Assembly (NCBI GenBank): GCA_008638375.1
Contig: CM018035.1
Location: 32,472,807 to 32,536,806, forward strand
DNA from: Nyssa sinensis
Lineage: Eukaryota > Streptophyta > Magnoliopsida > Cornales > Nyssaceae
DNA: 64,000 bases
Direction: 5' to 3'
Part shown: positions 21,301 to 29,648 of the stretch, one piece after another
How the letters are laid out: the number at the start of each line of letters is the position of its first letter
Numbering within the stretch: the first letter of the stretch is position 1
Position numbers and translations under genes: made by a program
The notes under the pieces: generated by a model
What the model saw: only the letters and a program-made list of their open reading frames with translations
What the model was told of the DNA's origin: nothing
Database searches by the model: none

Positions 21301-23225
21301 CCTTAATTATAGAGTTTGGGTTTCCTTCTCTTGAGTCTATATCTCTATATTGTGATAATCAAGTTGCTATTAAGATTGCTTCAAAATTGGTTCTTCATGA
21401 GCTACAAAGCATATTGAGGTTGACACCCACTTCATTTTTAAGAAGGTTCAAGCTGAAATCATTTATACTATTGGGATTTGCTAAAGGTTATAAAGGTAAT
21501 TTAAAATACTTCTTTCTGAAATTCTTTTTCCCACTTCAACGGCGTCATCCCCTTTAACACCTACACAATGATGGACGTCGATGATGATATCCATCACCAC
21601 CACCTAAACCCATTTATCATTGTTTGCGCCAACCACCACATTGTCTTCATCATCTGTAGTCAGGTAAACCAAACTCACCACCACCACCACAATCTCAACT
21701 ATTTTCCACCACTATCAGCACCCCTTTCTTTGTCCACCCCTACTGCCATCACCACCACAGATCAGTCACCAGTAAAGAAACGAATCCCCACAATAATCTC
21801 ACCTATTAGTGGTGACAAAGCCCATCGCCATTACCATCTTCGTGATCATCTGCCACAGCCACCTTTGACACCCACCTCTCTCTCTCTCTCTCACAGCTAG
21901 CCACCACCACAAAACTGATCCTCCCTATTCGTTGCACCCATCCCCATCTAAATTGCCATCAGCAAAACCCCTATTTATGTTGCACAATGTTTTGAAAATT
22001 CATTTTAATGATGAATTTCTGATGATTAATGGCAAGCTGATTTTGGGGTTTTAGATTGTTTATTGTGGCTGATTTGCTGGTGGGATGGTGAATGGAAGAG
22101 GGTTCAAGAAGAGTGAAGGTCAATGACCTATATATCTATTACCTATTATAAATACGACGTTTTCGTCGTCGTGCTTGCTTACAGACCACCGAATCACAAT
22201 TGTAATTAATTTTCTAAATGAATCCCACAAATAAGATGAGCAGCAGAAGCCGCCTTCATCGACAAGTGAAGCAACCAGCCCACCACAGCTTAGGGCACTA
22301 TGCTCGTGCAGGAGATGTTGTAGCTCGTTTTTTCTTTTCTTTGTCGTTTTCAACTTCCTCAACACTCAATGGGTCCCATGGCTCAAAGCTTCAAGTGCAG
22401 GCATCAGAGAAACATTAAGATGAGAGAGAAATTATGAACGCATGTTGACTTGTGCCGTCATTGTTGAGTGTATATCATATTAATTCCGCACATGGTGCGG
22501 GCAATATATATATATATGAATGATCACTGGTCACTGGTGTAGGTTTTTGAGATTGTTTATGGTGGTTGGTTCATTGGTCGAACGGTGAACGGAAGAGAAG
22601 TCCAGGGGAGAGACAGGCAATTACTCATACACACACACAGACACACATATAAATGATATATATAAACCTCACCTGAAAAGGGGGAAAAAAAGGAATTGAG
22701 ACCCATGTTTCTACCTTCCATCTATGTTCTGCCAGACGTAAATAGTTGGATACCATTGAATCACTCATTCAAGTTCATGGACTTGATTGTAAAAACTAAA
22801 TTACTATGACCCAATCGAAAAGTCACCCAAAGCACAAGGGATTACAGTGTAATTGAGCCTATTCTATGATAACTATATGATTGCATACTCTTGAATCAAT
22901 GCATTTTGTGTAATCCTCTCATAGCTGTTTTTAGATGATCTTCTAATGTTTCCAAAGACAGCTTTCAGCAAAATAAATAAAATAGTGCAAAGCATTACCT
23001 CAGGATGTTTGCTAGAGAAATTCAAGAGCCTAGAAGCAAAAACTTGGCGCAGGGCAAGAAAAGTAGATTGTTCCTGATGACCTTCTGCGACATCAAATAG
23101 CAAGGTTATTTTTATGTCTGGCATCATGCACAAGCTTTTCTTGTCATATATGATGATCCTATCCATTTCTACAGCTTCAGGAAGTATATATTTTATCTGA
23201 GCGAGATGCCTGTATGAGAACTTTC
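5213..23225 (-). CDS. CDT1: CDT1-like DNA replication licensing factor (partial, four exons)
   Basis: Exons in transcript order are 23225-22999, 12096-11416, 5582-5381 and 5303-5213. All internal junctions are GT-AG and in frame. The first visible exon encodes part of the central CDT1 winged-helix domain (FSYRHLAQIKYILPEA, LCMMPDIKITL, LALRQVFASRLLNF). It joins HPE to GYEIPEAVLPDLFNQ. The long second exon is the variable linker with ETPAQSTPKR and AKRSLDF motifs. The last two form the C-terminal winged helix (HHIFQSVNFSSITKEELVHK, VERREVEEQIELLEKQVPDWI, SPSGDLLY). CDT1 acts in the nucleus with ORC and CDC6 to load MCM2-7 at origins. The N-terminal exons and the final roughly 20 codons were not found. 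Introns of 10902 and 5833 bp carry transposons; the third is 77 bp. Open exons and good splice sites suggest recent or continuing function, but truncation is possible. Confidence 0.88.
5381..5582 (-). CDS. CDT1: CDT1 exon, start of C-terminal winged helix
   Basis: 202 bp. Acceptor CTGTGACAG|GTA at 5583-5584 and donor GAGAGAA|GTATGTG at 5379-5380. It reads VEDSKDCLFKDNK, then HQQMSAFLSNLVALIHHIF and SSITKEELVHKIIMNNSEIV. Phase 0 at its start lets it join directly to the LLQK end of the exon at 11416. It ends in phase 1. Confidence 0.88.
5583..6293. other. CDT1 intron, proximal part
   Basis: Part of the 5.8-kb CDT1 intron, AT-rich and unique-looking. Short ORFs on the minus strand run across the splice acceptor into the intron and are not genes. 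Confidence 0.5.
6297..6317 (+). repeat. Poly-G run (about 21 G) after poly-T
   Basis: A T-rich run near 6270-6296 passes directly into about 21 G residues inside the CDT1 intron. Homopolymer lengths in raw sequence are unreliable. Confidence 0.85.
6318..6597 (+). repeat. Tandem duplication, period 147 bp
   Basis: Two copies of a segment containing GATCCAAAAATATCCAAGAT (6366 and 6513) followed by AGCTTGGGGAGGTCCCTTAT. They are about 85-90 percent alike by eye. The segment lies immediately upstream of the DNA transposon at 6606. Confidence 0.85.
6606..7409. mobile_element. hAT-like non-autonomous element (804 bp) with GTATCG words
   Basis: A perfect 8-bp TSD, GTGTGGAG, flanks the element (6598-6605 and 7410-7417). 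The ends read CAAGGTTGTCTAAATGTG and, on the opposite strand, CATAGTTGTTAATATCG, an imperfect TIR. Subterminal words GTATCG/CGATAC recur at both ends. The interior is AT-rich with no transposase; small ORFs are not supported. TSD and ends are seen; hAT membership is inferred from TSD length. Confidence 0.8.
7699..8197 (-). mobile_element. GACAC-family element, copy 2 (499 bp, inverted)
   Basis: A perfect 8-bp TSD, CTAAGCCC (7691-7698 and 8198-8205), brackets the element. It starts CTAAAAGGAACGGATAC and ends GTAGTGTTTCATAG, the family termini in reverse order relative to copy 1. The interior has GTGTCC words and an AT-rich core. It lies in the 5.8-kb CDT1 intron. The small ORF at 7985-8179 is a by-product. 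Confidence 0.9.
8206..9904. other. CDT1 intron sequence without recognised features
   Basis: AT-rich, low-coding sequence. It has the texture of old degraded repeat, but no ends, TSDs or domains could be recognised. Confidence 0.5.
9905..10013 (+). mobile_element. tRNA-derived SINE (Au-like)
   Basis: A pol III box A-like stretch (CGCACAATGGCAAGG) is followed by box B GGTTCGAGTCC at 9959-9969. Then come CAATCAGCCTCTACAAAATG and a T-rich tail. This layout matches plant Au-type SINEs. It has no tRNA cloverleaf, so it is not a tRNA gene. Confidence 0.7.
10250..10640. repeat. Possible DNA-transposon remnant rich in GTTCC/GGAAC, with (TA)n
   Basis: Repeated GTTCCAA/TTGGAAC words occur at both sides (10265-10290 and 10550-10610), with a (TA)n tract at about 10403-10425 between. 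This resembles a short inverted-repeat element, but no convincing TIR or TSD was found. Overlapping ORFs on both strands are low-complexity. Confidence 0.35.
10641..11415. other. CDT1 intron, distal part
   Basis: Ordinary AT-rich intron sequence upstream of the donor at 11414-11415. Nothing further was recognised. Confidence 0.5.
11416..12096 (-). CDS. CDT1: CDT1 exon, linker region
   Basis: 681 bp, exactly 227 codons in phase 0. Acceptor AAACCAG|GGC at 12097-12098 and donor CAAAAG|GTAGAA at 11414-11415. It starts GYEIPEAVLPDLFNQ, the expected continuation of the preceding exon's HPE. It continues through a Ser/Thr/Pro-rich region with ETPAQSTPKR and KRSLDFLHLEG and ends GVSFSAALLQK. Start-like codons inside it are not the gene start. 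Confidence 0.9.
12097..12840. repeat. Tandem duplication next to the CDT1 linker-exon acceptor
   Basis: The segment beginning at the splice acceptor (CAAAAGGTAAAACTATAG at 12104) recurs at 12588, offset about 484 bp, and both copies run through GATGAAGACCAATCTGATCA and GCCCTTTAAAATATTTACAC. The first copy is longer because of an insertion at about 12250-12470. On the minus strand the second copy also carries a CCAGGG acceptor-like sequence. Confidence 0.85.
12250..12470. mobile_element. Probable short retroposon fragment inside the duplication
   Basis: This segment is present in the first tandem unit and absent from the second. It has a T-rich start (TTTTTTTTTTATAGGTAAAG) and AATATTCAAAAGGTGCCCAA, resembling the 3' end of plant LINE or SINE copies. 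The insertion is seen by comparison of the two units; its class is inference. Confidence 0.4.
14091..19233 (+). mobile_element. Ty1/Copia LTR retrotransposon, complete but defective
   Basis: The two LTRs are short (about 160-167 bp): 14091 to about 14251 (TGTCAGAATTCTTATTTGAT...) and 19067 to about 19233 (TGTTAGAGTTCTTATTTGAT...). A methionine-tRNA primer site TGGTATCAGAGC is at 14254-14265, and a polypurine tract GAGGGGGCG precedes the 3' LTR. TTAAC occurs on both sides and is a candidate TSD, although the exact LTR ends are ambiguous. Domain order gag, protease, integrase, RT, RNase H is Copia-type. It is nested in GACAC-family copy 3 within the CDT1 intron. Confidence 0.92.
14979..19060 (+). 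pseudogene. Copia gag-pol polyprotein, multiply broken
   Basis: Gag begins at ATG 14979 (MATSNDLKSYSVDEQMRPIT) with the UBN2-type KLNGSNYHSW region. A frameshift near 15575 precedes a zinc knuckle CTYCGGTRHTKDYC at about 15758-15799. The protease motif WIIDSGAS is near 16047-16070, the pre-integrase zinc region HYHSGHP...CEACQLGKHH near 16430-16540, and integrase HSDIWGPT near 16595. RT residues include DIKNVFLHRDL and QPPGYV near 17955-18030. The segment that should carry the YVDD catalytic motif is missing: sequence jumps from QRSSSN to DLLRYFLGI, with a 36-bp tandem duplication (18127-18199) at the join. RNase H/C-terminal remnants (HSSAEAEYRAMAH, TKSLAQF) run to about 19055. Many stops exclude activity. 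Confidence 0.9.
19305..19917. other. CDT1 intron sequence without recognised features
   Basis: No gene or mobile-element end could be recognised between two GACAC-family copies. Confidence 0.5.
19918..20455 (+). mobile_element. GACAC-family element, copy 4 (538 bp)
   Basis: A perfect 8-bp TSD, CTTTCCTC (19910-19917 and 20456-20463), flanks the element. It starts CTATGAAGCATGGACAC and ends GTCCATGCTTCTTAG. The interior is AT-rich with a (GT)n tract near 20146-20160. No coding capacity. Confidence 0.92.
20464..21500 (+). pseudogene. Ty1/Copia pol remnant (RT to RNase H)
   Basis: A frame at 20516-20830 reads TFARYVDDFIITENGS (the YVDD-type RT motif), KIKEELGCVFNVKDLSHLHYFL and later YHLNLLKYTGMLGCK. 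Beyond it, broken frames give SFAEVEYCAIAAC and LYCDNQVAIKIAS, the RNase H region. There are stops and frameshifts throughout and no LTRs. Its family differs from the Copia element at 14091, judging by sequence around the motifs. Confidence 0.8.
21501..22998. other. CDT1 intron with low-complexity and diffuse repeats
   Basis: A CAC/CCA-rich stretch at 21568-21900 gives a His/Pro/Thr-rich ORF that looks like low-complexity sequence, not a protein. A segment with GATTGTTTAT(T/G)GTGG is present twice (about 22055-22100 and 22550-22600), suggesting an old duplication. A (TA)n tract lies near 22505. No gene is recognised before the CDT1 exon donor at 22997-22998. Confidence 0.45.
22999..23225 (-). 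CDS. CDT1: CDT1 exon, central winged-helix domain
   Basis: 227 bp. Acceptor TTCTTTGTCAG|AA at 23226-23227 and donor CCTGAG|GTAATG at 22997-22998. The first two bases complete a codon begun in an unseen upstream exon. The frame then reads SFSYRHLAQIKYILPEAVEM and ends NFSSKHPE in phase 0. This is the segment that follows CLTDR-type sequence in plant CDT1 proteins, so at least one upstream exon is needed. Confidence 0.88.
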
Positions 23226-23581
23226 TGACAAAGAAAAAAAATTAGAGCTCAGGATTCATTCGTCAATAAAAGGTGTCAAGCAAATATGGAAATGATAAAT
23301 AAGATACCACATTATCTGTTGGTGCCTGCTATAATGCACTTTATAATATACACTGTAGTGCTTTTTAATGTGAGTGAGTAGGAATTCAAGGCATGTGCAG
23401 TTTTATCAAATCATTATGTCATGCAGGGTTATTTGGTCACAATATCAGAATGCCAAAGGGTTTTGTATCCTTGGTTCAGGAATAAAAAGCTTATTTGCTC
23501 GCCTTTACTACAGATGTTGGGTATTCATTCAATTTTTTTCTGAACCTGAACTAATACATTTTGTTTTGTCATGTCAATATG

Positions 23582-24343
23582 CTAGGAAGCACGGACACTT
23601 CAATCTGGGCAGCGTATCGGTGTCCGACACGTCTGGGACACGGACACGCTCGGACACGCGCCGGACACGTGTCGGACATGTGTCCGAATCATCTGAACAG
23701 TTTCTTCTTTTTTTTTTTTATGTAGGACATGCCCAGGACACAGCCGGACACGTCCCAGGACACGGGCGGGACACGCGCGGGAAAGTTCAGACACGCGAGG
23801 GTCTGTTTGTAATTTGGAATAAAAAAAACGGGGTCTCTTTTAATATTTTTAAAACCTACCGGGGTCAGTTTGTAATTTAACAAACTTATTTTTATATCCT
23901 TTATGCTAAGGTCGGGCATTTCTTATGATCGAAGAGAAGAGAAGAGAAGAGAAGAGAGAAAAGCCCTGGCCTCCGTCGCTCGCCTCCGTCGCCGTCGCCA
24001 TCATAGTCCGTCGCTGTCGCCGTCGCTGTCGCCGTCGCAGTTCGTCGCCGTCGCATTCCGCCGTCGTCGAAGTCTCCGGTACGTACATCTCTATTCTCTA
24101 ACTTCTGCCTCTTCTTACGATCGATGTCTCCGGTCTAATTTCTTCTCCTCTTCTTACGATCGGCAGTCCATCTTTGTGATTGTAGTCCATTGGCAGTCCG
24201 TCGTTGTCATTGTAGTCCATCGGCAGTCCGTCGAAGTCTCCGGTCAGATTATACAGGAGTGACAGTCCATCGTTGTCGAAGTCACCAACCCAGGTACGTA
24301 AAACTCTATTCTCCGCCCCTTTTTTCTGTATAATTTCTTCTCT

Positions 24344-24375
<32 letters not shown>

Positions 24376-24956
24376 ATTTTTGTCAATTTTTGTATAATTT
24401 TTCCCCCTTGGACGATTTCTGTATAATTTTTTCTGTTTCATTTTTCAATTTTTTTCTCTTTTGCTTTACTGTATATTTTTTCTCTATGTTTCAGTGAGTT
24501 TATCTTCTTCTTTTTTCTGTATAAATTCTTCTTCTCCTCTCTCTCTCTCTCTCTCTCTCTGTATATATATAATTTTTGACAAATTCTGTATAATTTTTTC
24601 TGTATAAATTCTTCTTCTCCTCTCTCTCTCTCTCTATATATATAATTTTTGACAAATTCTGTATAATTTTTTCCCCCTTGGCAGTCCATCGTTGTCAATT
24701 TCTGTATAATTTTTTCTGTTTCATTTTTCAATTTTTTTCTCTTTTGCTTTATTATATATTTTTTCTCGATGTTTCAGTCATTCAGTGAGTTTATCTTCTT
24801 CTTTCTTCCATCTATTTTGAAGCTTGTTGATTCACTGCAAGTCTGGCAATTCACTGACTGAAATTCTTCGCATTCTTGGCCAACTGGAACTCAAAGCTTA
24901 TTGATTCCCTGAATTCATGTGAGTGCCATTCCTTCATACTTTGCTGATTTTCTGCA

Positions 24957-24987
<31 letters not shown>

Positions 24988-25312
24988 TGTAAATTTTTTG
25001 ATTCACTGATGTCTGAAAATTTGGTGATTTGGTGATTTGTGTGTATTGTTTGCTGATTTGTTAATTTGCTGATTTGTTGTGTGTAATGTTCAAAATATAA
25101 ATTGTAAATGTTGCATGAAATTTTGTTTTTTTATGCATAATTTGATTGATATGAAAATAAAAATTGATTATATTATTATATAAATAAAAATAAAATATAT
25201 TTTATTCAACGTGTCCCCGACGTGTCCGTGTCCTACTTTTTTGGAAAATTGCGTGTCGGCGTGTCCATGTCGTGTCGTGTCCGTGTCCCGTGTCCGTGTC
25301 CGTGCTTCTTAG
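23582..25312 (+). mobile_element. GACAC-family element, copy 5 (1.73 kb), no matching TSD
   Basis: Family ends are clear: CTAGGAAGCACGGACAC at 23582 and CCGTGTCCGTGCTTCTTAG ending 25312. Dense GGACACG words lie at both ends. The interior holds a purine-rich GAGAA run, a (GTCGCC)n minisatellite (about 23970-24070) ending in a donor-like CTCCG|GTACGT, CT-rich tandem repeats of TCTGTATAATTTTTTC (24300-24760) and (TA)n near 24958-24984. The left flank TCAATATG and right flank GTTCCTTC do not match, unlike the TSD-bearing copies. ORFs inside are low-complexity. Confidence 0.85.
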
Positions 25313-25635
25313 GTTCCTTCTTGTGGTCAAATTGAATCATTGTCTTGTGAGGCTTGCTAGTTTAGTAAGCATCATTGAGTACCTTTTGTATCTAGGTTGA
25401 AAGTCGTCTCTTGATTCCTGCCATTTAGTTCATTCAGATTTTAGTGACTTCAGTCATTTTTGGGATTTTGGTACTTATTAATTTTTTAGGATGATTATGC
25501 TAGGATGACTTATCTTTATCTCATGAAAGATGGATCAAAATTGTACTCAATTTTTACTTCATTTTATATGGAAATAAAGACTCAATTTGAGGTTATTATT
25601 CATGCTTTTCGATTTGATAATCAAAGTTATGATAA
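25313..25635 (+). pseudogene. Ty1/Copia integrase remnant
   Basis: Broken frames give CEAC-like, SKHH, LLIF-DDYARMTYLYLMKDGS and FYMEIKTQFEVIIHAFRFDN, the pre-integrase and integrase-core region of Copia pol. No LTRs are attached. It begins exactly at the right end of GACAC copy 5. Confidence 0.7.
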
Positions 25636-26372
25636 CCGGCCCGAGCATCATCGATTTTGAATTAACCGGTTGGACCGGATGTATTCAAATTTAGTGTTAA
25701 ATTGATAATTATACAAAATAAAAAATAATTATAAAATGATAAAACAAAAAAGAAAGAAAGGTCTTAAATGTTTTGGCCATGTAGTAAACTTTAAGCAGCC
25801 TATAAATGTTTTATCATTTATGCTAATATACTTTATAAAAATTGTAACATCCTAACCCAATATTATTGAGTAATTAAGACTAACGATGATTATCATTGAA
25901 GACTAACCCTAAATGGACAATGGACAATTAAGTTGAGGTAATTAAACTATGAATTTGGAGACAAGGCACATGTGTGCCATAGCCATTAAATTCAATGACA
26001 ATAACAATAGATGATGGCAAGTTAAGTAGTGTTAATTAATTAAATTAAAACAAGAACAATTATGGAAAATTAGTGCACAAGTGCACTAAATTAAATAGTA
26101 CTACATAAGTAAAAGACCTTTGATTAATGAAAATGGTAAAATTATAAGAACCTTTTGGGAGATAAAATAAAAGACTTAGGGTAATTATTAAATAAATAAA
26201 ATACATTAATATATACACACAAAAAGGAAAAAGAGAGGAATTGATCTTAAAAGTCTTCAACAAGACTTGAATTTGAGACCAAAAGTAGAAAGAACCAAAA
26301 ACTGACCATTGGGCTACTAGCCTATTCTTGCACTAGTAGTGACTTAATATATATATATATATATATATCACA

Positions 26373-28213
26373 AAGAGAAGCGGAGAAAGCGGGTCTCCTT
26401 GTCTCAATCCCCTGGAAGAACGGTGATGGTGAGGGAGGTTTTAAGCAAGACAATTGATAAAGCTAGAGAGGGTGGTTTGCTCAGGGTTTTTTGCTTGAGG
26501 GCAATGAGGGTAGGAGGGCAGAGATTTCTCACCTTCTTTTTGGAGACAACACTATAGTGTTTTGTGATGCTGAAGAAAATCAATTGTGGACCCTGAGATG
26601 TATTCTTATTTGCTTTGAGGCAGTCTCGGGGTTGAGGATTAATTCGAGAAAGACAGAGATCATTCCAATTGGAGAGGTGGAGGATGTAGAAGTTATGGCA
26701 GCAGCTTGGAGATGTTAGGTGGGCAGGTTTCCTACTGTGTACCTTGGGCTTCCACTGGGTGCATCTTAGAGACCGGTAGGGATTTGGGATGCAGTGATTG
26801 AGCATTTTCAAAAGAGGTTGACAGGTTGGAAAAGTCAACACTCATCCAAAGGAGGTAGGATCACTCTTAGTAGGAGCACACTGGAGAATCTTCCCACTTA
26901 CTTGTTGTCTCTTTTTTTGATGCCTGCTTTCAGTTAGGCAAAAGCTTGAAATGATTCAAAGGAATTTTCTATGGGGAGGTAGGGAAGATAGAAAGAAGAT
27001 GCATTTAGTAAAATGGGAGAAAGTTAAAGCCCCCATTTCTGAGGGAGGTTTGGGTATCAAGGATTTGAATCTATTTAATTAAGCTTCGCTTGGTAAATGG
27101 ATATAAAGATTTGCTGACGAGGAGAATTTTCTGTGGCGCAATGTAGTGCACTGTAAGTATGGTTGTGTGAAAGGGGGATGGTATTTTGGGGACGCCATCG
27201 GGACTTACAGTTATGGTTTGTGGAAAGCTATAAAGAAAGGCCAATGATGTTTCACTTCATGTGTGAGATTTGACATCGGTGAATGTGAGTTTTGGGCTGA
27301 TTTATGGCACATTGAAGGGGTCTTGAAAAATAAGTTCCCTAATCTATTCAATATCGCAGTGGATGAGGAGTGTCTTGTGGCAAATTATATTGATAGTGGG
27401 GAATAGAAGGGTGTAGAGTCCAAAATTTAGGAGAGGTTTCTTCGATTGGGAGCTTCAGGAAGCAGACGAGCTTATGTCATCCTTGAGCAAGGTGGAGTTA
27501 TTAGATGGAGGTAGAGATGGGATGTCTTGGAGCGGTGGAGGGGACGATAGACTCACAGTCCGTTCTTTTTATTGGAAATTAATGGGAGGGAGAAATAATT
27601 TTTCCCCCTTGGAGGATGATTTGGAGGTCTAGAGTGCCCACAAAAGCCTCGTTTTTTGCTTGGGAGGCTTCTTGGGGTGCAATTTTAACTATGGACAACT
27701 TGAAGAAGAGGGGTTTTCATATTCCAAATTGATGCCCCTTATACAAGGAGGAGGAAGACACGGTTAATCATCTTCTTTTACAATGTAATTATGCTTGGGA
27801 TACTTGGAGTTTTCTTTTTAGTATCTTTGGGTTCTCATGGGTGATGCCGGCTAAGGTCAAAGAGCTCTTTTTAACTTGGAGATGCAAAAAGCTCATAAAG
27901 GAGTTGATAGTAGCTTGGAAAATGGCGCCCACATGCCTTTTGTGGTGTTTATGGAAAGAAAGAAATAGTTCAATTTTTTAACGGGTGGAAGCTTCCCCTT
28001 GACATTTTACAGACACTTTTAAAAACCTTTTTCTTTGGATTAAGGAAGAATACCCTATGTATTTAAATAGGCTTATGAATTTTTTGAGGGATCTTAAGCT
28101 TTAATTGATGTAGCCGGTCCCTTTTATTGTTCTTGTGGGGTGCCTTTCTCAGCCCCTGTTCCATATATCTATTTCACTTTTTACCGATCAAAATATATAT
28201 ATATATATATATG
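26373..28213 (+). mobile_element. 5'-truncated LINE (L1-type) with RT and zf-RVT remnants
   Basis: Broken plus-strand frames give EVLSKTIDKAREGGL, GDNTIVFCDAE, FEAVSGLRINSRKTEI, VYLGLPLGA and SRSTLENLPTYLLSLF from the RT. Then come KWEKVKAPISEGGLGIKDL and a zf-RVT-like end (FAWEASWGAILTMDNLKKRG, NHLLLQC, WCLWKERN). The element ends in an AT-rich tail. TATCACA is found on both sides (about 26366-26372 and 28214-28220), a plausible TSD beside a (TA)n tract. It is inactive because of many stops. Confidence 0.85.
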
Positions 28214-28379
28214 TATCACATACAATACTTGTGGTAGATGAGGTGTCAATCAAAGGCTTGGTCAAAGCTTGGATGGCAACATTTGATTGGCTCACATGGG
28301 TGGCTTAAAACAAGTGTGTATTTCTCTCTCTCAATATATAACTCACTTGCAGAAAATATTTGTATCTCCAACCATTCAA

Positions 28380-28385
28380 CTGACC

Positions 28386-28424
<39 letters not shown>

Positions 28425-28435
28425 AGAAGAAGGAG
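28380..28435 (+). repeat. (GA)n microsatellite
   Basis: About 17 GA dinucleotides followed by AAG repeats inside the solo LTR. The RERERE-type ORFs on both strands come from it. Confidence 0.9.
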
Positions 28436-29308
28436 CTTGTGCATGCATGGTGAAGTTGCACCAAACTGGAGCAAGAAGAAGGGATTGAAAGACTTAAGTG
28501 TGTTCAAGAACCAAGCTCAAAGACGGAGAGAAGGCTGTCATGAAAATGTTATCTTCAAACCTATTTTCTCTCTCTAGAAGTAAATCGAGTTTTACTGTTT
28601 TAAGAGCTTTGTGAACTGTTTTGGTGAATTATATGACCTTGCATGAGTATAACACACAGTGAAATGGATTGAAATGGACTAAGAACCACAAAACCGACTT
28701 AGCCCACTATTAACAGACCTTGAAAGATGGGTCAGAACTCGATCGGAACGAACTGAATTTTAAATGATTGTAAATGAAACTCCATGCCATGAGGATCACA
28801 AAACAAAGAAATGGTCCAAGGACTGAGAGAAACGACCATGAATAGTTAAGGGTTCAGAAACGAACCTACCTAAATCAAGCTCAAAGCTTGCATTTTTGAA
28901 CGATAAATGAAAGCTCATATCATAAGTAACAAAATGAAGTAAATTTCACTCAAAATGATGCAGAAATGGTCCTGAAACGAACCACGATACAGTCGCCCAG
29001 TGCATTTTAAACCCTAAAATCAACAACAAAATGAAGCTAAGACATGCAGGCACTAAATGGAAATGAAAAAAGGAAGAATTGATGCCTGAAACATAGCAAA
29101 ATAGGAGTGGAGTGAATTGGGTTACAGAGGAACAGTAACCTCTCAGTTGGGACAATGATGAACAGTAACCCGGGTTCGGGTTGGGTCGGTAACAGGTCTG
29201 GGCTAACCAGCGCGAGAAACGGATATAACCTTTAATGGAACGACGTCGTTTTGATGCAAGGGATTTAATTAAACATTAAGTGATACGGCGTCGTTTTGAT
29301 GACACAAG

Positions 29309-29648
29309 CAAGGGCGGAAGTATTGGTAGACTTCCCGGGCTATAGCCCACCCCAAATTCAAGGAAAAAAAATTTCATACATATAAAATTTTGATATTTTT
29401 CAAGTTAGTCCACCCTAAGTTTTGGCCCAGCCTAGTCTTTACTTATTGAATCCCATCATTTCTCTCATATCTCACCCCAAAATTTTGGCCCACCCCAGAC
29501 TTAGGCCAAAGTATTGGCTAACCCAAAATATTTTCACTAAAATTGTAAAGAATCCCATCATTTTTACTTCAAAATTTTTGTCCAACTCAAAATTTTTCCA
29601 CTAAAAGTTCTTAGCCCTCCCCAAATTTTTTTCCTAGTTCTGTCCTTG
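29309..29648. mobile_element. hAT-like MITE (340 bp) in the solo LTR
   Basis: A perfect 8-bp TSD, GACACAAG, flanks the element (29301-29308 and 29649-29656). The ends are CAAGGGCGGAAGT and, on the opposite strand, CAAGGACAGAACT. The interior is AT-rich with repeated CCCCAAA-type words and no coding capacity. Confidence 0.85.

Noticed and set aside
21568..21900. His/Pro/Thr-rich ORF of 110 residues
   Set aside because: Low-complexity CAC/CCA sequence inside a CDT1 intron, with no domain or splice support.
23374..23880. 168-residue plus ORF rich in Arg, Thr and Ser
   Set aside because: It runs across intron and the GGACAC-rich end of a GACAC-family element; composition comes from the repeat words.
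26404..26841. 145-residue minus-strand ORF
   Set aside because: Antisense to LINE reverse-transcriptase sequence.
28246..28464. RERERE / SLSLSL ORFs on both strands
   Set aside because: Translation of a (GA)n microsatellite.
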